From a virus, in IMG/VR virus record IMGVR_UViG_3300023097_000004, positions 1 through 58,417 of that record: 58,417 nt of DNA; one strand, 5' to 3'. Below, in pieces: positions 34,127 to 42,691 of the stretch. Under the pieces are notes generated by a model. The model made no database searches. It was not told the DNA's origin and saw only the letters and a list, made by a program, of their open reading frames with translations. A program made the translations under genes and the position numbers. Each line of letters opens with the position of its first letter. The stretch's first letter is position 1.

Positions 34127-34507
34127 ATGGCACAGTCAAGCAAGTGGCACGCAACTCGTGAGGCTCGAATGAAAGAGCTTTTCGATGGTAAGCAATTTAC
34201 TGTTGAATCAGCATTCAAGAATGAAGAGCCTCAGGAGACTCCATTAGGATATAAGGTTAAGAGTGGTTGGCGTCTAGTCTCTACAGATGGTAGTATGCAC
34301 ATCGTAGTAGGTAAGTCATTACTAAATAAATTAGCTGATAGTGGCGCTGTTGAAAAGCCTGCAACCAGGAAGCGTGGTAGACCACGTAAAGAACAACCGC
34401 TTGAGCAGGCAGAGCAGTGGGCATCGAGAGATATTCCAGATGATGCTCAGCAAATAACTCAAGCAGGACCAACATACGATAATCCTAACGCAGATCAGAA
34501 GGCTTAA
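34127..34507 (+). CDS. Basic protein with AT-hook-like motif
   Basis: 126 residues. Residues about 80-90 read R-K-R-G-R-P-R-K-E, an AT-hook core (G-R-P flanked by basic residues), followed by an acidic Gln-rich tail. The N-terminal 70 residues are a small alpha/beta region. It could bind the AT-rich phage DNA. Set directly before the clamp-loader genes; no further function is evident. Confidence 0.55.
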   Translation: MAQSSKWHATREARMKELFDGKQFTVESAFKNEEPQETPLGYKVKSGWRLVSTDGSMHIVVGKSLLNKLADSGAVEKPATRKRGRPRKEQPLEQAEQWASRDIPDDAQQITQAGPTYDNPNADQKA

Positions 34508-34510
34508 TAT

Positions 34511-35296
34511 ATGTTAGTAGGTCACCAGGGGGTAATTGGGGCATTAAGTTCTCAGTTGCCCCCGGTTTCTATCATTACAGGTCCACCATCTGTGGGCAAA
34601 AGACTTATTGCGGCTCATGCTGCGATGACTAATAATATTTCTCGTGTAGATTTCACGGAGGTGCCTAAGCTTACAGTTAGCGAAGCTAGTAGAATCAAAA
34701 GTTTCATGTCTGTCAGCCCTATGCAACAATTGAAGTTTGCGCTCATAGACTTGGATAATGCTAGTACGCCAGCGATAAATGATCTACTGGTAGCATTAGA
34801 GAATCCTCCTAGCTATGCTAGATTCTCATTGATCTCTTCTAGTCGTGTACCTAGAACATTACGTACGCGCGCAGCTAAATTCACTGTAGGTCTATTATCT
34901 CAAGATGAATTACTACAGATTCTAGTAAGCAAGGGAATCGATGAAAAAGATGCATCTAAAGTTAGTAAGCTTGGTAGAGTGGATCTCGCTATTGCAGCGT
35001 GTTCTGGTATCGCATCGAGGACAACAGCTTTAACAGTTCTACAGGCAGCAATAAGCAATGACTATATTTTATTCGCACAAGCATATAAAGCAGTAGATGA
35101 TAATACAGCGAGAGTAATTCTTAATATCATGGAAGAGTCAGCATCCCAGAAGTGGAAGCTGTTCAACCCTGAATACCTAGGAGCCTTTGCAGATCGCAGA
35201 GTAGCGCTAGCTGTGCTATCATCATGGAGTAATGTCTCTGCTGCTCGCCCTAAGCTGGCAGTCAGAGCAGCACTAGAATCAATTATGAGAGGCTGA
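34511..35296 (+). CDS. Clamp loader delta'/gamma-like AAA+ subunit
   Basis: 261 residues. Walker A G-P-P-S-V-G-K-R near 24-31; A-L-I-D-L-D-N-A near 76-83 in the Walker B position; L-L-V-A-L-E-N-P-P-S-Y-A-R-F near 90-103 and S-S-S-R-V-P-R-T-L-R-T-R near 107-118 match the V-E-E-P-P...S-x-x-x-x-x-L-x-x-x-x-R-S-R pattern of DnaX/HolB. It would open a sliding clamp together with the delta-like protein at 35633. Confidence 0.72.
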   Translation: MLVGHQGVIGALSSQLPPVSIITGPPSVGKRLIAAHAAMTNNISRVDFTEVPKLTVSEASRIKSFMSVSPMQQLKFALIDLDNASTPAINDLLVALENPPSYARFSLISSSRVPRTLRTRAAKFTVGLLSQDELLQILVSKGIDEKDASKVSKLGRVDLAIAACSGIASRTTALTVLQAAISNDYILFAQAYKAVDDNTARVILNIMEESASQKWKLFNPEYLGAFADRRVALAVLSSWSNVSAARPKLAVRAALESIMRG

Positions 35297-35299
35297 TGT

Positions 35300-35629
35300 A
35301 TGTCAGATAAGGAAAACACTGCTAAGTTTTTAGCAGATTTAGATGAAGCTCAAAAGACAGTAGACCAGCTAAGTCAAAGTAATGTTGCTAGAATCGAGAA
35401 TCTAGCTAACCAGGGGATTCCGCTAGGACCTGAAATTCTAGCCCTTCTTAAGGTGGAAGCTCTTATAGAGACTGTGCTAGCATCTCGTGAAGCAAAGCTG
35501 ATTTTCCAGCATAATCTTGAGACTCGCAAGAAAAACTTTATCGAGGATCTACTAAAAGAGATTCGTCAAATGCAGCTCACTCAAGGTGTAGCCGCTGCTA
35601 GAAGTAAACTGATCACACCAGGAAAGTAG
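35300..35629 (+). CDS. Hypothetical helical protein between clamp-loader genes
   Basis: 109 residues, almost entirely helical with charged heptads (K-F-L-A-D-L-D-E-A-Q-K-T-V-D-Q). Lies 3 nt before the delta-like gene and so is probably part of the same complex or operon. No family recognised. Confidence 0.55.
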   Translation: MSDKENTAKFLADLDEAQKTVDQLSQSNVARIENLANQGIPLGPEILALLKVEALIETVLASREAKLIFQHNLETRKKNFIEDLLKEIRQMQLTQGVAAARSKLITPGK

Positions 35630-35632
35630 CTC

Positions 35633-36589
35633 ATGAATTTTAATCAGTGGAAAGGTTTTGTAGATAAAGGATCTATACCTAAAATTATCTACTGCTGCGG
35701 AGATCAATCAGCTCTCGTTGAATTAGTAGTTGAAGATGTTAAGAATCTACTGCAAGTACCTGTAACTGATTTTATTGATATTGATGCTAAGCAGGATTCA
35801 TCCGTTTGGGATCGTGCTAGTCAGTACCCTCTAGATCCTAACAGTAATAGACTTATAGTAGTTCGTAATGCTGAAGCTGTTAATAACTGGTATGAACTAG
35901 AGCCCTGGCTAGCACAGACCAGGAATAACAAAACCAACTACATCCTATTTGTATCTTACAGCGCTGATGCTCCTAGTGTTTATGCTAAGGGTAAGAAGGT
36001 AGGATACGCTGAGCATATTGAAATCATCAGAGCTAAAGGAAAGTTTGTTAAATGCTCCCAACCTAATGATGAGGATCTTGTTAAGTGGGGTCGAAGTTAT
36101 GGCCTTACCGAACAGGCATCTAAGTACTTAGTAGAGCGTACATCAGGTGATACTAATATGATGCTTGATGTTCTACGAAAGATTCATATTTGGAATGGAT
36201 CTCCTAGCGTTAAAGCGTTAGACCTTTTATGTGAAGAGCAGGCACTCGATTCCTTTGCTGATTACTTAATGCTACGTGATAAGAGAACTGCCTATATTGC
36301 GCTATCTACTATGTCTCATGAGGATAAGGCTAAGATTATCTCTCATTTAGATTATAGGCTTGATACTATGATGGAAATCTCACGTTGTGTACGTAAGCGT
36401 ATGTATGCTACTGATATCGCTGCAACGACAGGAATTAAGATTTTCCTGATTAAGAGATTTCTACCTGTAACAAAAGAGTACACAGATGCGAAAATCAAGT
36501 ATTGCAGGCAGGTACTTGCCATGATAGACTCAAGCCTCAACAATGGTGTAAAAGTAGGATTATGGGAGACGTTAATAACATTATGGTAA
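35633..36589 (+). CDS. DNA polymerase III delta-like subunit (HolA-like)
   Basis: 318 residues with the layout of delta: an N-terminal alpha/beta domain with I-I-Y-C-C-G-D-Q-S-A-L-V near 18-29 in place of the usual P-loop remnant, R-L-I-V-V-R-N-A-E near 82-90, then F-V-K-C-S-Q-P near 137 and helical lid/collar regions ending in a C-terminal helical bundle. The Walker residues are degenerate, as expected for delta. Pairing with the delta'-like gene suggests a phage clamp loader; no clamp gene is seen in the window. Confidence 0.65.
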   Translation: MNFNQWKGFVDKGSIPKIIYCCGDQSALVELVVEDVKNLLQVPVTDFIDIDAKQDSSVWDRASQYPLDPNSNRLIVVRNAEAVNNWYELEPWLAQTRNNKTNYILFVSYSADAPSVYAKGKKVGYAEHIEIIRAKGKFVKCSQPNDEDLVKWGRSYGLTEQASKYLVERTSGDTNMMLDVLRKIHIWNGSPSVKALDLLCEEQALDSFADYLMLRDKRTAYIALSTMSHEDKAKIISHLDYRLDTMMEISRCVRKRMYATDIAATTGIKIFLIKRFLPVTKEYTDAKIKYCRQVLAMIDSSLNNGVKVGLWETLITLW

Positions 36590-36891
36590 AACGAGATTTT
36601 GCAAAGCAGCCAATTACAGATGCAGAAGTTTTGTATTGTCGTTGGTATGCTGTAGCTGATGATACTATTGGTGGCTGGGCTATTAGTAATGTTCCCGAAC
36701 CTGTGTCACAATTGAATCCTTATGAAGGTAGATTTGAACTAGGTTCGTTTATGACCTTTTATGAGGCAAGTCATATTGCATTTGTGCACAATGCTTGGTA
36801 CGATTCTGTAGTGGCAATGAGTTACATTGAGAATTTGGGAGCAACCTTCCTCACTTACTGCAATCATGCTGAGTTGACAAGAACTCACTAG
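36583..36891 (+). CDS. Small hypothetical protein coupled to delta-like gene
   Basis: 102 residues from the ATG at 36583, which overlaps the upstream stop (ATGGTAA), a coupling arrangement; an in-frame ATG at 36562 is an alternative. Aromatic-rich (Y-C-R-W-Y near 18-22, H-N-A-W-Y-D-S near 67-73). Function unknown. Its last codons hold the promoter of the deaminase gene. Confidence 0.5.
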   Translation: MVKRDFAKQPITDAEVLYCRWYAVADDTIGGWAISNVPEPVSQLNPYEGRFELGSFMTFYEASHIAFVHNAWYDSVVAMSYIENLGATFLTYCNHAELTRTH

Positions 36892-36902
36892 AGTGATAGG
36901 CT
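36874..36902 (+). promoter_or_regulatory. Promoter for leaderless deaminase mRNA
   Basis: TTGACA (36874-36879), 17-nt spacer, TAGGCT (36897-36902), then 6 nt to ATG 36909. With a start site 7 nt after the -10, the mRNA would begin at the A of the start codon. The spacer contains TCACT-AG-AGTGA. Confidence 0.7.
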
Positions 36903-36908
36903 CTGGTC

Positions 36909-37301
36909 ATGAAGCGACATGATAACCTGATCCGACGAGCTGTTCGGGTTGCTGAGCAGAGTACTTATCGATGGAGGCATGGAGCAGTAGTAGCCAAGGG
37001 TAATAAAGTACTAGGGTCTGCACCTAATAAGTTTCGTAATGCTCCTGCAATTGATGAGCATAATGTTAGTGATCATGCTGAGCGTGCAACTCTTCGAGAA
37101 CTTCTGAAGGTTAGGGATGACTTGAGGGGTTGCACGATCTATATTGCTAGAGTCGATAGTAGGGGCGATACTCAGATGTCTCGTCCTTGTACTTGGTGTA
37201 TGTGGGCTATTATCTCAGCAGGTATTAAAGAAATTGTATACACCAACGAGTTGGGCTCTTATAGTGTTGAGAAAGTCAACCCTGGACGCCTGACCGATTG
37301 A
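36909..37301 (+). CDS. Cytidine/deoxycytidylate deaminase-like protein
   Basis: 130 residues, predicted leaderless. Zinc deaminase motifs: D-H-A-E-R-A near 56-61 (H-A-E, with Glu as proton shuttle) and S-R-P-C-T-W-C near 94-100 (P-C-x2-C). Probably makes dUMP from dCMP or a free nucleoside; acts with dut and the dCTP deaminase at 52245 to enlarge the dUMP pool. Confidence 0.82.
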   Translation: MKRHDNLIRRAVRVAEQSTYRWRHGAVVAKGNKVLGSAPNKFRNAPAIDEHNVSDHAERATLRELLKVRDDLRGCTIYIARVDSRGDTQMSRPCTWCMWAIISAGIKEIVYTNELGSYSVEKVNPGRLTD

Positions 37302-37418
37302 TGTGGTAAGATTGAGTTGTTCCTGAGGGTGGGCTGTTCTGAGGCTATAGACTCTACAGCATAGGTGGACTGTAAGACTTAGCTATAAGGTAGTTAAGCA
37401 TGTAGGTAAGGAACACAT
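37283..37418 (+). promoter_or_regulatory. Promoter and structured leader of tRNA-Leu unit
   Basis: TGGACG (37283-37288), 18-nt spacer containing CCGATT (37294-37299), TAAGAT (37307-37312). Downstream, near 37345-37388, TATAG...CTATA and CTCTACAG...CTGTAAGA can pair, and GCATGT/ACATGC encloses the bases just before the tRNA. No gene in this 117-nt gap. Confidence 0.4.
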
Positions 37419-37501
37419 GCCAGGGTGGCGTAACGGCAGCCGCGCTCGACTCAAAATCGAGTGTCCGAAAGGGCGTGAGGGTTCGATTCCCTTCCTTGGT
37501 A
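37419..37501 (+). tRNA. tRNA-Leu(CAA)
   Basis: Type II tRNA. Acceptor GCCAGGG/CCTTGGT, anticodon stem CTCGA/TCGAG with loop CTCAAAA (anticodon CAA), long variable arm TGTCCGAAAGGGCG, T arm GAGGG-TTCGATT-CCCTT, discriminator A. C74 is encoded, the rest of CCA is not. Reads UUG codons. Confidence 0.9.
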
Positions 37502-37535
37502 CTTTGTTACATAGTAAGTTAAAGGGAGAAATAAC

Positions 37536-37703
37536 TTGAGCGAGAACAAGAAGCAGACTTGGGAAATGACATACGATGAAATTTTCCAGGACTGGGCTAG
37601 TCGCCACAGTTTTGGTGCTAAGGGTGAACTAACGCCTTCAGAGGCTAAGGAAGTTCACAAGCACTGGATGCGACTAGGCAAGGAAGCTGCGGCAGGGTTC
37701 TAA
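37536..37703 (+). CDS. Small hypothetical protein, TTG start
   Basis: 55 residues from TTG 37536 with AAGGGAG 8 nt upstream. Begins M-S-E-N-K-K-Q-T-W-E-M and is helical (E-A-K-E-V-H-K-H-W). Stop overlaps the start of the next gene (TAATG). No family recognised. Confidence 0.6.
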   Translation: MSENKKQTWEMTYDEIFQDWASRHSFGAKGELTPSEAKEVHKHWMRLGKEAAAGF

Positions 37704-38128
37704 TGCTTACTTCAGCAATTCTTTTTGCTGTATTCTTAGGGACTGCTATTGTTGCCCATCAAGTTGCTGATCATTTATTTCAGACTGATAAGATGGCAAG
37801 CAATAAAGCAAAGCCAGGTCGCACTGGTTGGTCTCATATTTTACAGCATGTGTTTGCATATCATATAGTAATGTTTATTATGCTTCTTGTTACATGTGTA
37901 CTTCTTAATGTACCTGTAACACTACTTGGAGTATTTTCAGCATTGCTATTCTCAGGGGTTAGTCATGCATTCCTAGATAGGCGTTGGCCTGTTAAGTGGT
38001 TCTTGACTCACGTAGGAGCATCTAACTTTGCGGAGATACAAACACCTATCTGCGGTATGTATTTAGCTGATCAGAGTTTGCATTATTTCTGTTTATGGAT
38101 TTCAGCACTGCTATTTGCTTGTCTGTAG
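37703..38128 (+). CDS. Membrane protein, DUF3307-like
   Basis: 141 residues with four hydrophobic segments. H-Q-V-A-D-H-L-F-Q-T-D-K-M-A near 19-32 and H-I-L-Q-H-V-F-A-Y-H near 45-54 match the conserved His/Asp pattern of DUF3307 membrane proteins. Function unknown. Translationally coupled to the upstream small gene. Confidence 0.65.
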   Translation: MLTSAILFAVFLGTAIVAHQVADHLFQTDKMASNKAKPGRTGWSHILQHVFAYHIVMFIMLLVTCVLLNVPVTLLGVFSALLFSGVSHAFLDRRWPVKWFLTHVGASNFAEIQTPICGMYLADQSLHYFCLWISALLFACL

Positions 38129-38137
38129 GTTTAGCCT

Positions 38138-38560
38138 ATGACAGTGAATCCATTAAACTGTAGTCTATCTCAGTGGTCAGGAATAGATGATGAATGCCGC
38201 TGGTGTAGTTCTAAATTAGATGCGGTACAAAAGCGGTGGTGTAGTGGCACATGTCTTGATACATGGCGATTGCACCACCGTTATTTTTTGGCACGTCAAT
38301 TAGCTTTGAAGCGATCAAGGCGAAAGTGTATGTGCTTCAGACCTGAGAATGAGCAACGTCATAGCTGCTGTGCTAGTTGTGGTCGCTGTGAACTGGTGGT
38401 AAGGTTACGAGGCGACGAGATGACCTGTGACCACATCATTCCACGTAGAGGCGATAAGTCAAGGTTTAGTTGTAAGCATCATCCTGACAACTTACAGATA
38501 TTATGTTCTACTTGTCATAATACTAAGTCTAAGGAAGATGAATTATTATATGGGAATTAA
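38138..38560 (+). CDS. HNH endonuclease
   Basis: 140 residues, Cys-rich N-terminus (C-R-W-C-S-S, W-C-S-G-T-C) then C-C-A-S-C-G-R-C near 79-86 and the HNH core T-C-D-H-I-I-P-R-R (H97 region), H-H-P-D-N-L-Q-I-L-C-S-T-C-H near 115-128. Free-standing homing-type or recombination nuclease inserted between a membrane gene and the DNA polymerase gene. Confidence 0.82.
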   Translation: MTVNPLNCSLSQWSGIDDECRWCSSKLDAVQKRWCSGTCLDTWRLHHRYFLARQLALKRSRRKCMCFRPENEQRHSCCASCGRCELVVRLRGDEMTCDHIIPRRGDKSRFSCKHHPDNLQILCSTCHNTKSKEDELLYGN

Positions 38561-38584
38561 GTGGTTATCCTTTAAGCAAACCAC
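38561..38584 (+). repeat. Small hairpin before DNA polymerase gene
   Basis: GTGGTT (38561-38566) and AACCAC (38579-38584) form a 6-bp stem with a 12-nt loop just after the HNH stop codon. It may be a weak terminator or part of the polymerase leader; no U tract follows. Confidence 0.35.
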
Positions 38585-38599
38585 AGATCAGGAGAGCAG

Positions 38600-41023
38600 A
38601 TGTCTACAGTTAATAAGAATTATGATGTAGTACGTTCCACAGAAGAGTTAAGTCAATTCTTTGATAAGATCGTCGCAGAAGGTAAGCCATTTGGTTTCGA
38701 TATTGAAACTGGATATCACGGTCCTGATGATGATCGAGGTTCACTTAAGCTAGAGACAAATTTACTTGTAGGTTTTAGCTTTACTAATTCACTTAACTGG
38801 GCAAGGTATGTACCTCTTGCTCATGATTTTGCAGAGAACATTACAGATCATATGCGAGTAGCAGAAATTCTATGGTCAGCATTTAAGACAAAACTATTAG
38901 TAGCTCACAATGTAGGATTCGAACTTAGGCGAATGGCTAGGTTCTTCCGAGAAATGCTATCTGATCATCCTCTATACGGTAAAGAAGTTACAGAATCTAA
39001 GGGATATTTCCCTGTTCGTTCTTGTACCCAGGTAGAGGCATATATTCTTAGAGAATTCCAGGAGTTTGGTCTTAAGGATCTGGTACTTAATAAATTCCAG
39101 CATCAGATGATCAAGTTTGAAGAACTATTCGATAAGCTAACTGAGAAGAACAAGAAGGCTTTTCGATTCAATGTACTTGACCTGACAAATAAGGTCATTA
39201 CGTATGCTTGTGAGGATGCACTCTGGTGTCTAGGTCTTCATCTAGATGCTTACCCTAAAGTTAAAGATCAGCTCATGTATAAAGTGGATATGGAAATCTG
39301 CTATGTCATTTGTGACATGGAAGATTGTGGTATTCGCTATGACTGGTTCTTTATGCAGGAGGCATCAGCAAGAGCTAAAGACTTCACAGCTTTGTTGAAC
39401 GACGAGATTCAAACTGAACTAGCTCACCTACTGGGTATGGGTGAAACTAAGCTCAACGTAAATCTGGCAAGCCCTAAACAGCTATCTGAGATCCTGTACG
39501 ATCGCCTAGGTTTGGTAGTCAACATCTACACCACAAGTACTAAGGGTGCAGCTAAGGCTGATAAGAAGATGTCTACAGGTAAAATGGCTCTTGATGCGCT
39601 AGCTGAGAAGCATCCTGTCGTCAAGAAGATTTCTCAATATAAGAATCTTAAGCGTCTTACCGGATCATTCCTGGATAAGTATGCAAAAGATTATGGGTAT
39701 GCTCCTGATGGAATGGTACACCCATCACTTAACCAGAGTTATGTGCGTACTGCTCGATTCTCATCAGCTAATCCAAACCAGCAGAATCAGCCATCAATCA
39801 ATATTAAGACACCAGAGGGCAAGTACCTAAGCTATTGGTACACACTTAATAATGGAATTGAATTTAAGCTGAACTTCAGGGATGCAGTAATTGCACCAGA
39901 GGATTTTTACATCCTTGGATTCGACCTTTCACAGGCTGAGTATCGTGCTGCCGCTGGACTGGCAGATGAGACAGCTCTTATTGAGGCATTCGCTAATGAT
40001 GAGGATGTCCACACTAAGGTAGCTGCTATGATGTTCAAGGTGCCTATGGATAAAGTTACTAAAGAACTTAGGTCAAAGGCTAAGACTCTAGGATTCGGAC
40101 TTTTGTTCGGTATGACTGCATCAGCTCTGGCAAAAAGGCTTAACTGTTCTATTGAAGAGGCTGAGGATCTGTTTGCTCAGTACTTCGCAGCATTTCCTAA
40201 GCTTAAGCGTTGGACAGATAAGCAGATTGAATACGGCTATGAACATGGTTATGTAGTAACTAAGTTTGGCCGTAAGATCCCTATCTGGGAATTGCAGGAC
40301 TCTCGCCGCTGGATTCGTGAGGGTGGAGAGCGTGCCTGCTTCAATTATCCTGTTCAGGGTGGAGCTACAGGTGACTATGTTCGTATTGGAATGGTTAGAG
40401 CCCGTAAAGTAATTCAGCAGAATGGTTGGCAGGATAAAGTTCGACTGTTCATGAACGTTCACGACGCTCTTGAATTCTATGTTCACCGCAGCCTTGATCC
40501 AGTAGAGGTAATCCATGCTCTACAGCCAGCAGTAATCTTTGATGTTCCTGGCTGGCCTAAGATGGTAGCTGACTGGCATATCGGAAAGCGTTGGGGATCA
40601 GTAAAGGAGCTAGAGCTAGATTCAGATGGAACAGTAAGAGTTAAGGATGGACCTACTCTAGGAACTAGATACTTACCTACACTTCAAAATGAAGAGGTAG
40701 CAGTGGAGGAACCTAGTAGGAATACATACTTACCTACACTTGGATCTGAGGATGAGCAGCAGTCTAAGCACATCATTGTGGAGCTGAAGAATATGCCTAC
40801 TAAGGATAAGTTCAAGGCTTTCATTGATTATGCGACCAAGGTAGAGGGAACTAATACTATTGAAGTCAAGACTCCTGTAGGTGTAGCTGCAATTCCTATT
40901 ACTACAGGATTAACTCCTGAGAAGTATGCATCTGTTATCCGTAGTTTGTTCGATGATGCTGAGACCTACTATAAGGTTTCTGAGCAGGCGCTTGATGATC
41001 TTGCTGCTGACATTGCATTCTAA
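38600..41023 (+). CDS. DNA polymerase I-like (family A) with 3'-5' exonuclease domain
   Basis: 807 residues, AGGAGAG upstream. Exonuclease: F-G-F-D-I-E-T-G near 30-37 (D-x-E), L-V-A-H-N-V-G-F-E near 98-106, and Y-A-C-E-D-A near 199-204. Polymerase: motif A D-L-S-Q-A-E-Y-R near 441-448, motif B R-S-K-A-K-T-L-G-F-G-L-L-F-G near 491-504, motif C V-H-D-A near 619-622. The last about 130 residues are an unusual extension with a duplicated Y-L-P-T-L (about 690 and 711) and a small alpha/beta tail. Main phage replicase. Confidence 0.92.
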   Translation: MSTVNKNYDVVRSTEELSQFFDKIVAEGKPFGFDIETGYHGPDDDRGSLKLETNLLVGFSFTNSLNWARYVPLAHDFAENITDHMRVAEILWSAFKTKLLVAHNVGFELRRMARFFREMLSDHPLYGKEVTESKGYFPVRSCTQVEAYILREFQEFGLKDLVLNKFQHQMIKFEELFDKLTEKNKKAFRFNVLDLTNKVITYACEDALWCLGLHLDAYPKVKDQLMYKVDMEICYVICDMEDCGIRYDWFFMQEASARAKDFTALLNDEIQTELAHLLGMGETKLNVNLASPKQLSEILYDRLGLVVNIYTTSTKGAAKADKKMSTGKMALDALAEKHPVVKKISQYKNLKRLTGSFLDKYAKDYGYAPDGMVHPSLNQSYVRTARFSSANPNQQNQPSINIKTPEGKYLSYWYTLNNGIEFKLNFRDAVIAPEDFYILGFDLSQAEYRAAAGLADETALIEAFANDEDVHTKVAAMMFKVPMDKVTKELRSKAKTLGFGLLFGMTASALAKRLNCSIEEAEDLFAQYFAAFPKLKRWTDKQIEYGYEHGYVVTKFGRKIPIWELQDSRRWIREGGERACFNYPVQGGATGDYVRIGMVRARKVIQQNGWQDKVRLFMNVHDALEFYVHRSLDPVEVIHALQPAVIFDVPGWPKMVADWHIGKRWGSVKELELDSDGTVRVKDGPTLGTRYLPTLQNEEVAVEEPSRNTYLPTLGSEDEQQSKHIIVELKNMPTKDKFKAFIDYATKVEGTNTIEVKTPVGVAAIPITTGLTPEKYASVIRSLFDDAETYYKVSEQALDDLAADIAF

Positions 41024-41041
41024 GTAAGACACTGCTAGACT
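41013..41041 (+). promoter_or_regulatory. Promoter for leaderless 41048 gene
   Basis: Weak -35 TTGCAT (41013-41018), 17-nt spacer, TAGACT (41036-41041), then exactly 6 nt to ATG 41048. Same geometry as the other leaderless promoters. CTGCT/AGCAG forms an inverted repeat around the start site. Confidence 0.5.
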
Positions 41042-41047
41042 TGACTG

Positions 41048-41308
41048 ATGAGCAGCGATGAGTTTTCAGTTAAGTGTCATAATTGTAATGGGGAAGTCAG
41101 TGGATGGTATCAAAATATTCACTATACGTTAACTGCTGAGCGATCAGTTCAAGGTGCTCAGACAATTTACTTATCATGTGGATGCTCCATTGACTTCCCC
41201 GACTGGCAAGTTGATGTTCGTACAGGCTTAGTCAGAATTTTAGACTTTACAGGAAACCTATTCATCGAATTTGAAGATGATGAAATGCTTTTGGAGGAAG
41301 AAGATTGA
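41048..41308 (+). CDS. Hypothetical protein, predicted leaderless
   Basis: 86 residues. C-H-N-C near 10-13 and C-G-C near 45-47 suggest a small zinc ribbon; acidic C-terminus. No SD is visible, which fits the leaderless prediction. Unknown function; first of a run leading to the dNMP kinase. Confidence 0.6.
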   Translation: MSSDEFSVKCHNCNGEVSGWYQNIHYTLTAERSVQGAQTIYLSCGCSIDFPDWQVDVRTGLVRILDFTGNLFIEFEDDEMLLEEED

Positions 41309-41589
41309 GAGTTCTAAGAGGCGGAAGCGCTGAAGTAGAATCGAATAAATGGTTCAAGTTTGATATTGAGTTAGATGAGTCAGACCTTCAGGCAATTGTT
41401 ATCAAGAATGGTCTTGATGCAGATAAGCTGACAGTTGGTCAGAAGTATCAACTACTTGTATCTCAAGCTGAGATCCTGGTAACATTGCAAATGGAAGGCC
41501 AGAGCCTTACGGGCGAAAAGTCATCCCGTTTGCTTATGGCAGAGTTAAGTGCTCTCATTAGTAGGATGCCTCATGCTGATAGCGTTTAG
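41305..41589 (+). CDS. Hypothetical protein
   Basis: 94 residues, start overlapping the previous stop by 4 nt (TTGA), with TTGGAGG upstream. Alternating helix and strand with no recognised motif. Overlaps the dNMP kinase start by 17 nt. Confidence 0.55.
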   Translation: MRVLRGGSAEVESNKWFKFDIELDESDLQAIVIKNGLDADKLTVGQKYQLLVSQAEILVTLQMEGQSLTGEKSSRLLMAELSALISRMPHADSV

Positions 41590-42142
41590 TGGTCTTAAGG
41601 GTTCAGGTAAGGATACTGCCGCTAAGGTCCTTGTTAATGAGTATGGCTTTACTAAGATTGCTTTTGCTGATATTTTGCGTGAGGCGCTTTTAGTTCTTGA
41701 TCCTCAAGTACCTAGTAAAGTAGGACATTATTATTCATTATCTTATTTGGTAAAGATGTATGGTTGGGATCAGATTAAGCGTGAACTACCTGAGGTTCGT
41801 AGACTTCTACAAGTATTTGGTACTGAAGTTGGTAGAATGCTTTTCGGTACTAATGTGTGGGTAGACCTTTTAGCGAAGAAGTTTCCTGACATTGTTGATG
41901 AAGAATCTCGTTATGTTATTACTGATTGTAGATTTGATAATGAAGTAGATTTTGTTCGTGATAATGGTGGCATAGTTACTTGGATTGAACGACCAGGGTT
42001 ACAGTCAGATGGCCATGCATCAGAGTCAACTGCTATTCGTGATCTAGCTTCAGTAATTCTTCATAATGATGAAACAGTAGAAGAGTTACATGAAGATATC
42101 AGGTTTATGATGTTCATGAGAGGAATTGATCCTATTGAGTGA
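41573..42142 (+). CDS. Deoxynucleoside monophosphate kinase
   Basis: 189 residues from ATG 41573. P-loop F-S-G-L-K-G-S-G-K-D-T-A near 5-16, then I-A-F-A-D-I-L-R near 29-36, L-Q-V-F-G-T-E-V-G-R near 77-86, I-T-D-C-R-F-D-N-E near 114-122. This is the T4 gp1-type dNMP kinase fold. Supplies dNDPs for replication. GTG 41549 is in frame but lies far inside the previous gene. Confidence 0.85.
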   Translation: MLIAFSGLKGSGKDTAAKVLVNEYGFTKIAFADILREALLVLDPQVPSKVGHYYSLSYLVKMYGWDQIKRELPEVRRLLQVFGTEVGRMLFGTNVWVDLLAKKFPDIVDEESRYVITDCRFDNEVDFVRDNGGIVTWIERPGLQSDGHASESTAIRDLASVILHNDETVEELHEDIRFMMFMRGIDPIE

Positions 42143-42608
42143 AGAGAATACATTACATACTGAACTTGGTAATCTGATCAATGAAACTATCAAACTTCGT
42201 ATGTCAGTTAGTACTCTAGATGCTGACGCTGAGTTCCCTGAAATTCATACTGAGCTTATCAAATGCCAGGGCGCATTAACAGGAATTGAAATGTTACTCA
42301 GTAAGGCAATTAGAGCTAAGGCTAAACTTGATAGGCAAGTATTTGTTTTCAAGATGAACCATCAAGAGCAGTGGGATAGGGCAATTTCTGCGCCATCCAA
42401 GCGTGTAGCCTTCAGTGAGTATGCAACAGGTAAGGAAAAGGCCGCAGAGGCTAATCTAGCTACCTTAAACAGTGCTCGTGAGCTACGCAAGGTAGAGGAC
42501 ACTCAAGCATTCGCTCTTGAAGCAGTAGAGGTCATTCGTCTACACTACTATGGGCTAGACAAGGTACGACAGGATCTACGTAAGAGACTAGATATTCTCT
42601 CAGCTTGA
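42135..42608 (+). CDS. Helical protein next to SSB gene
   Basis: About 157 residues from TTG 42135 (AGAGGA 10 nt upstream); TTG 42126 is an alternative. Nearly all helical with long charged segments. Genes here, just before the single-strand binding protein, are sometimes recombination mediators (UvsY-like), but I see no signature to prove this. Confidence 0.5.
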   Translation: MSEENTLHTELGNLINETIKLRMSVSTLDADAEFPEIHTELIKCQGALTGIEMLLSKAIRAKAKLDRQVFVFKMNHQEQWDRAISAPSKRVAFSEYATGKEKAAEANLATLNSARELRKVEDTQAFALEAVEVIRLHYYGLDKVRQDLRKRLDILSA

Positions 42609-42633
42609 TCCAAGATCGAGACTGTGGTAGAAT
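42605..42633 (+). promoter_or_regulatory. Promoter for SSB gene
   Basis: TTGATC (42605-42610), 17-nt spacer, TAGAAT (42628-42633). Start site would be near 42640, giving a leader of about 50 nt before ATG 42692. Confidence 0.55.
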
Positions 42634-42691
42634 AGATGTAGCGATCCAGAAGCGTTCGCTCGAATCAAAGAGAAGAAAAGAGATTAATTTT

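Noticed and set aside
42135-42608. UvsY-type recombination mediator
   Set aside because: Only helical content and position next to SSB support it; no sequence signature was visible, so it is left as hypothetical.
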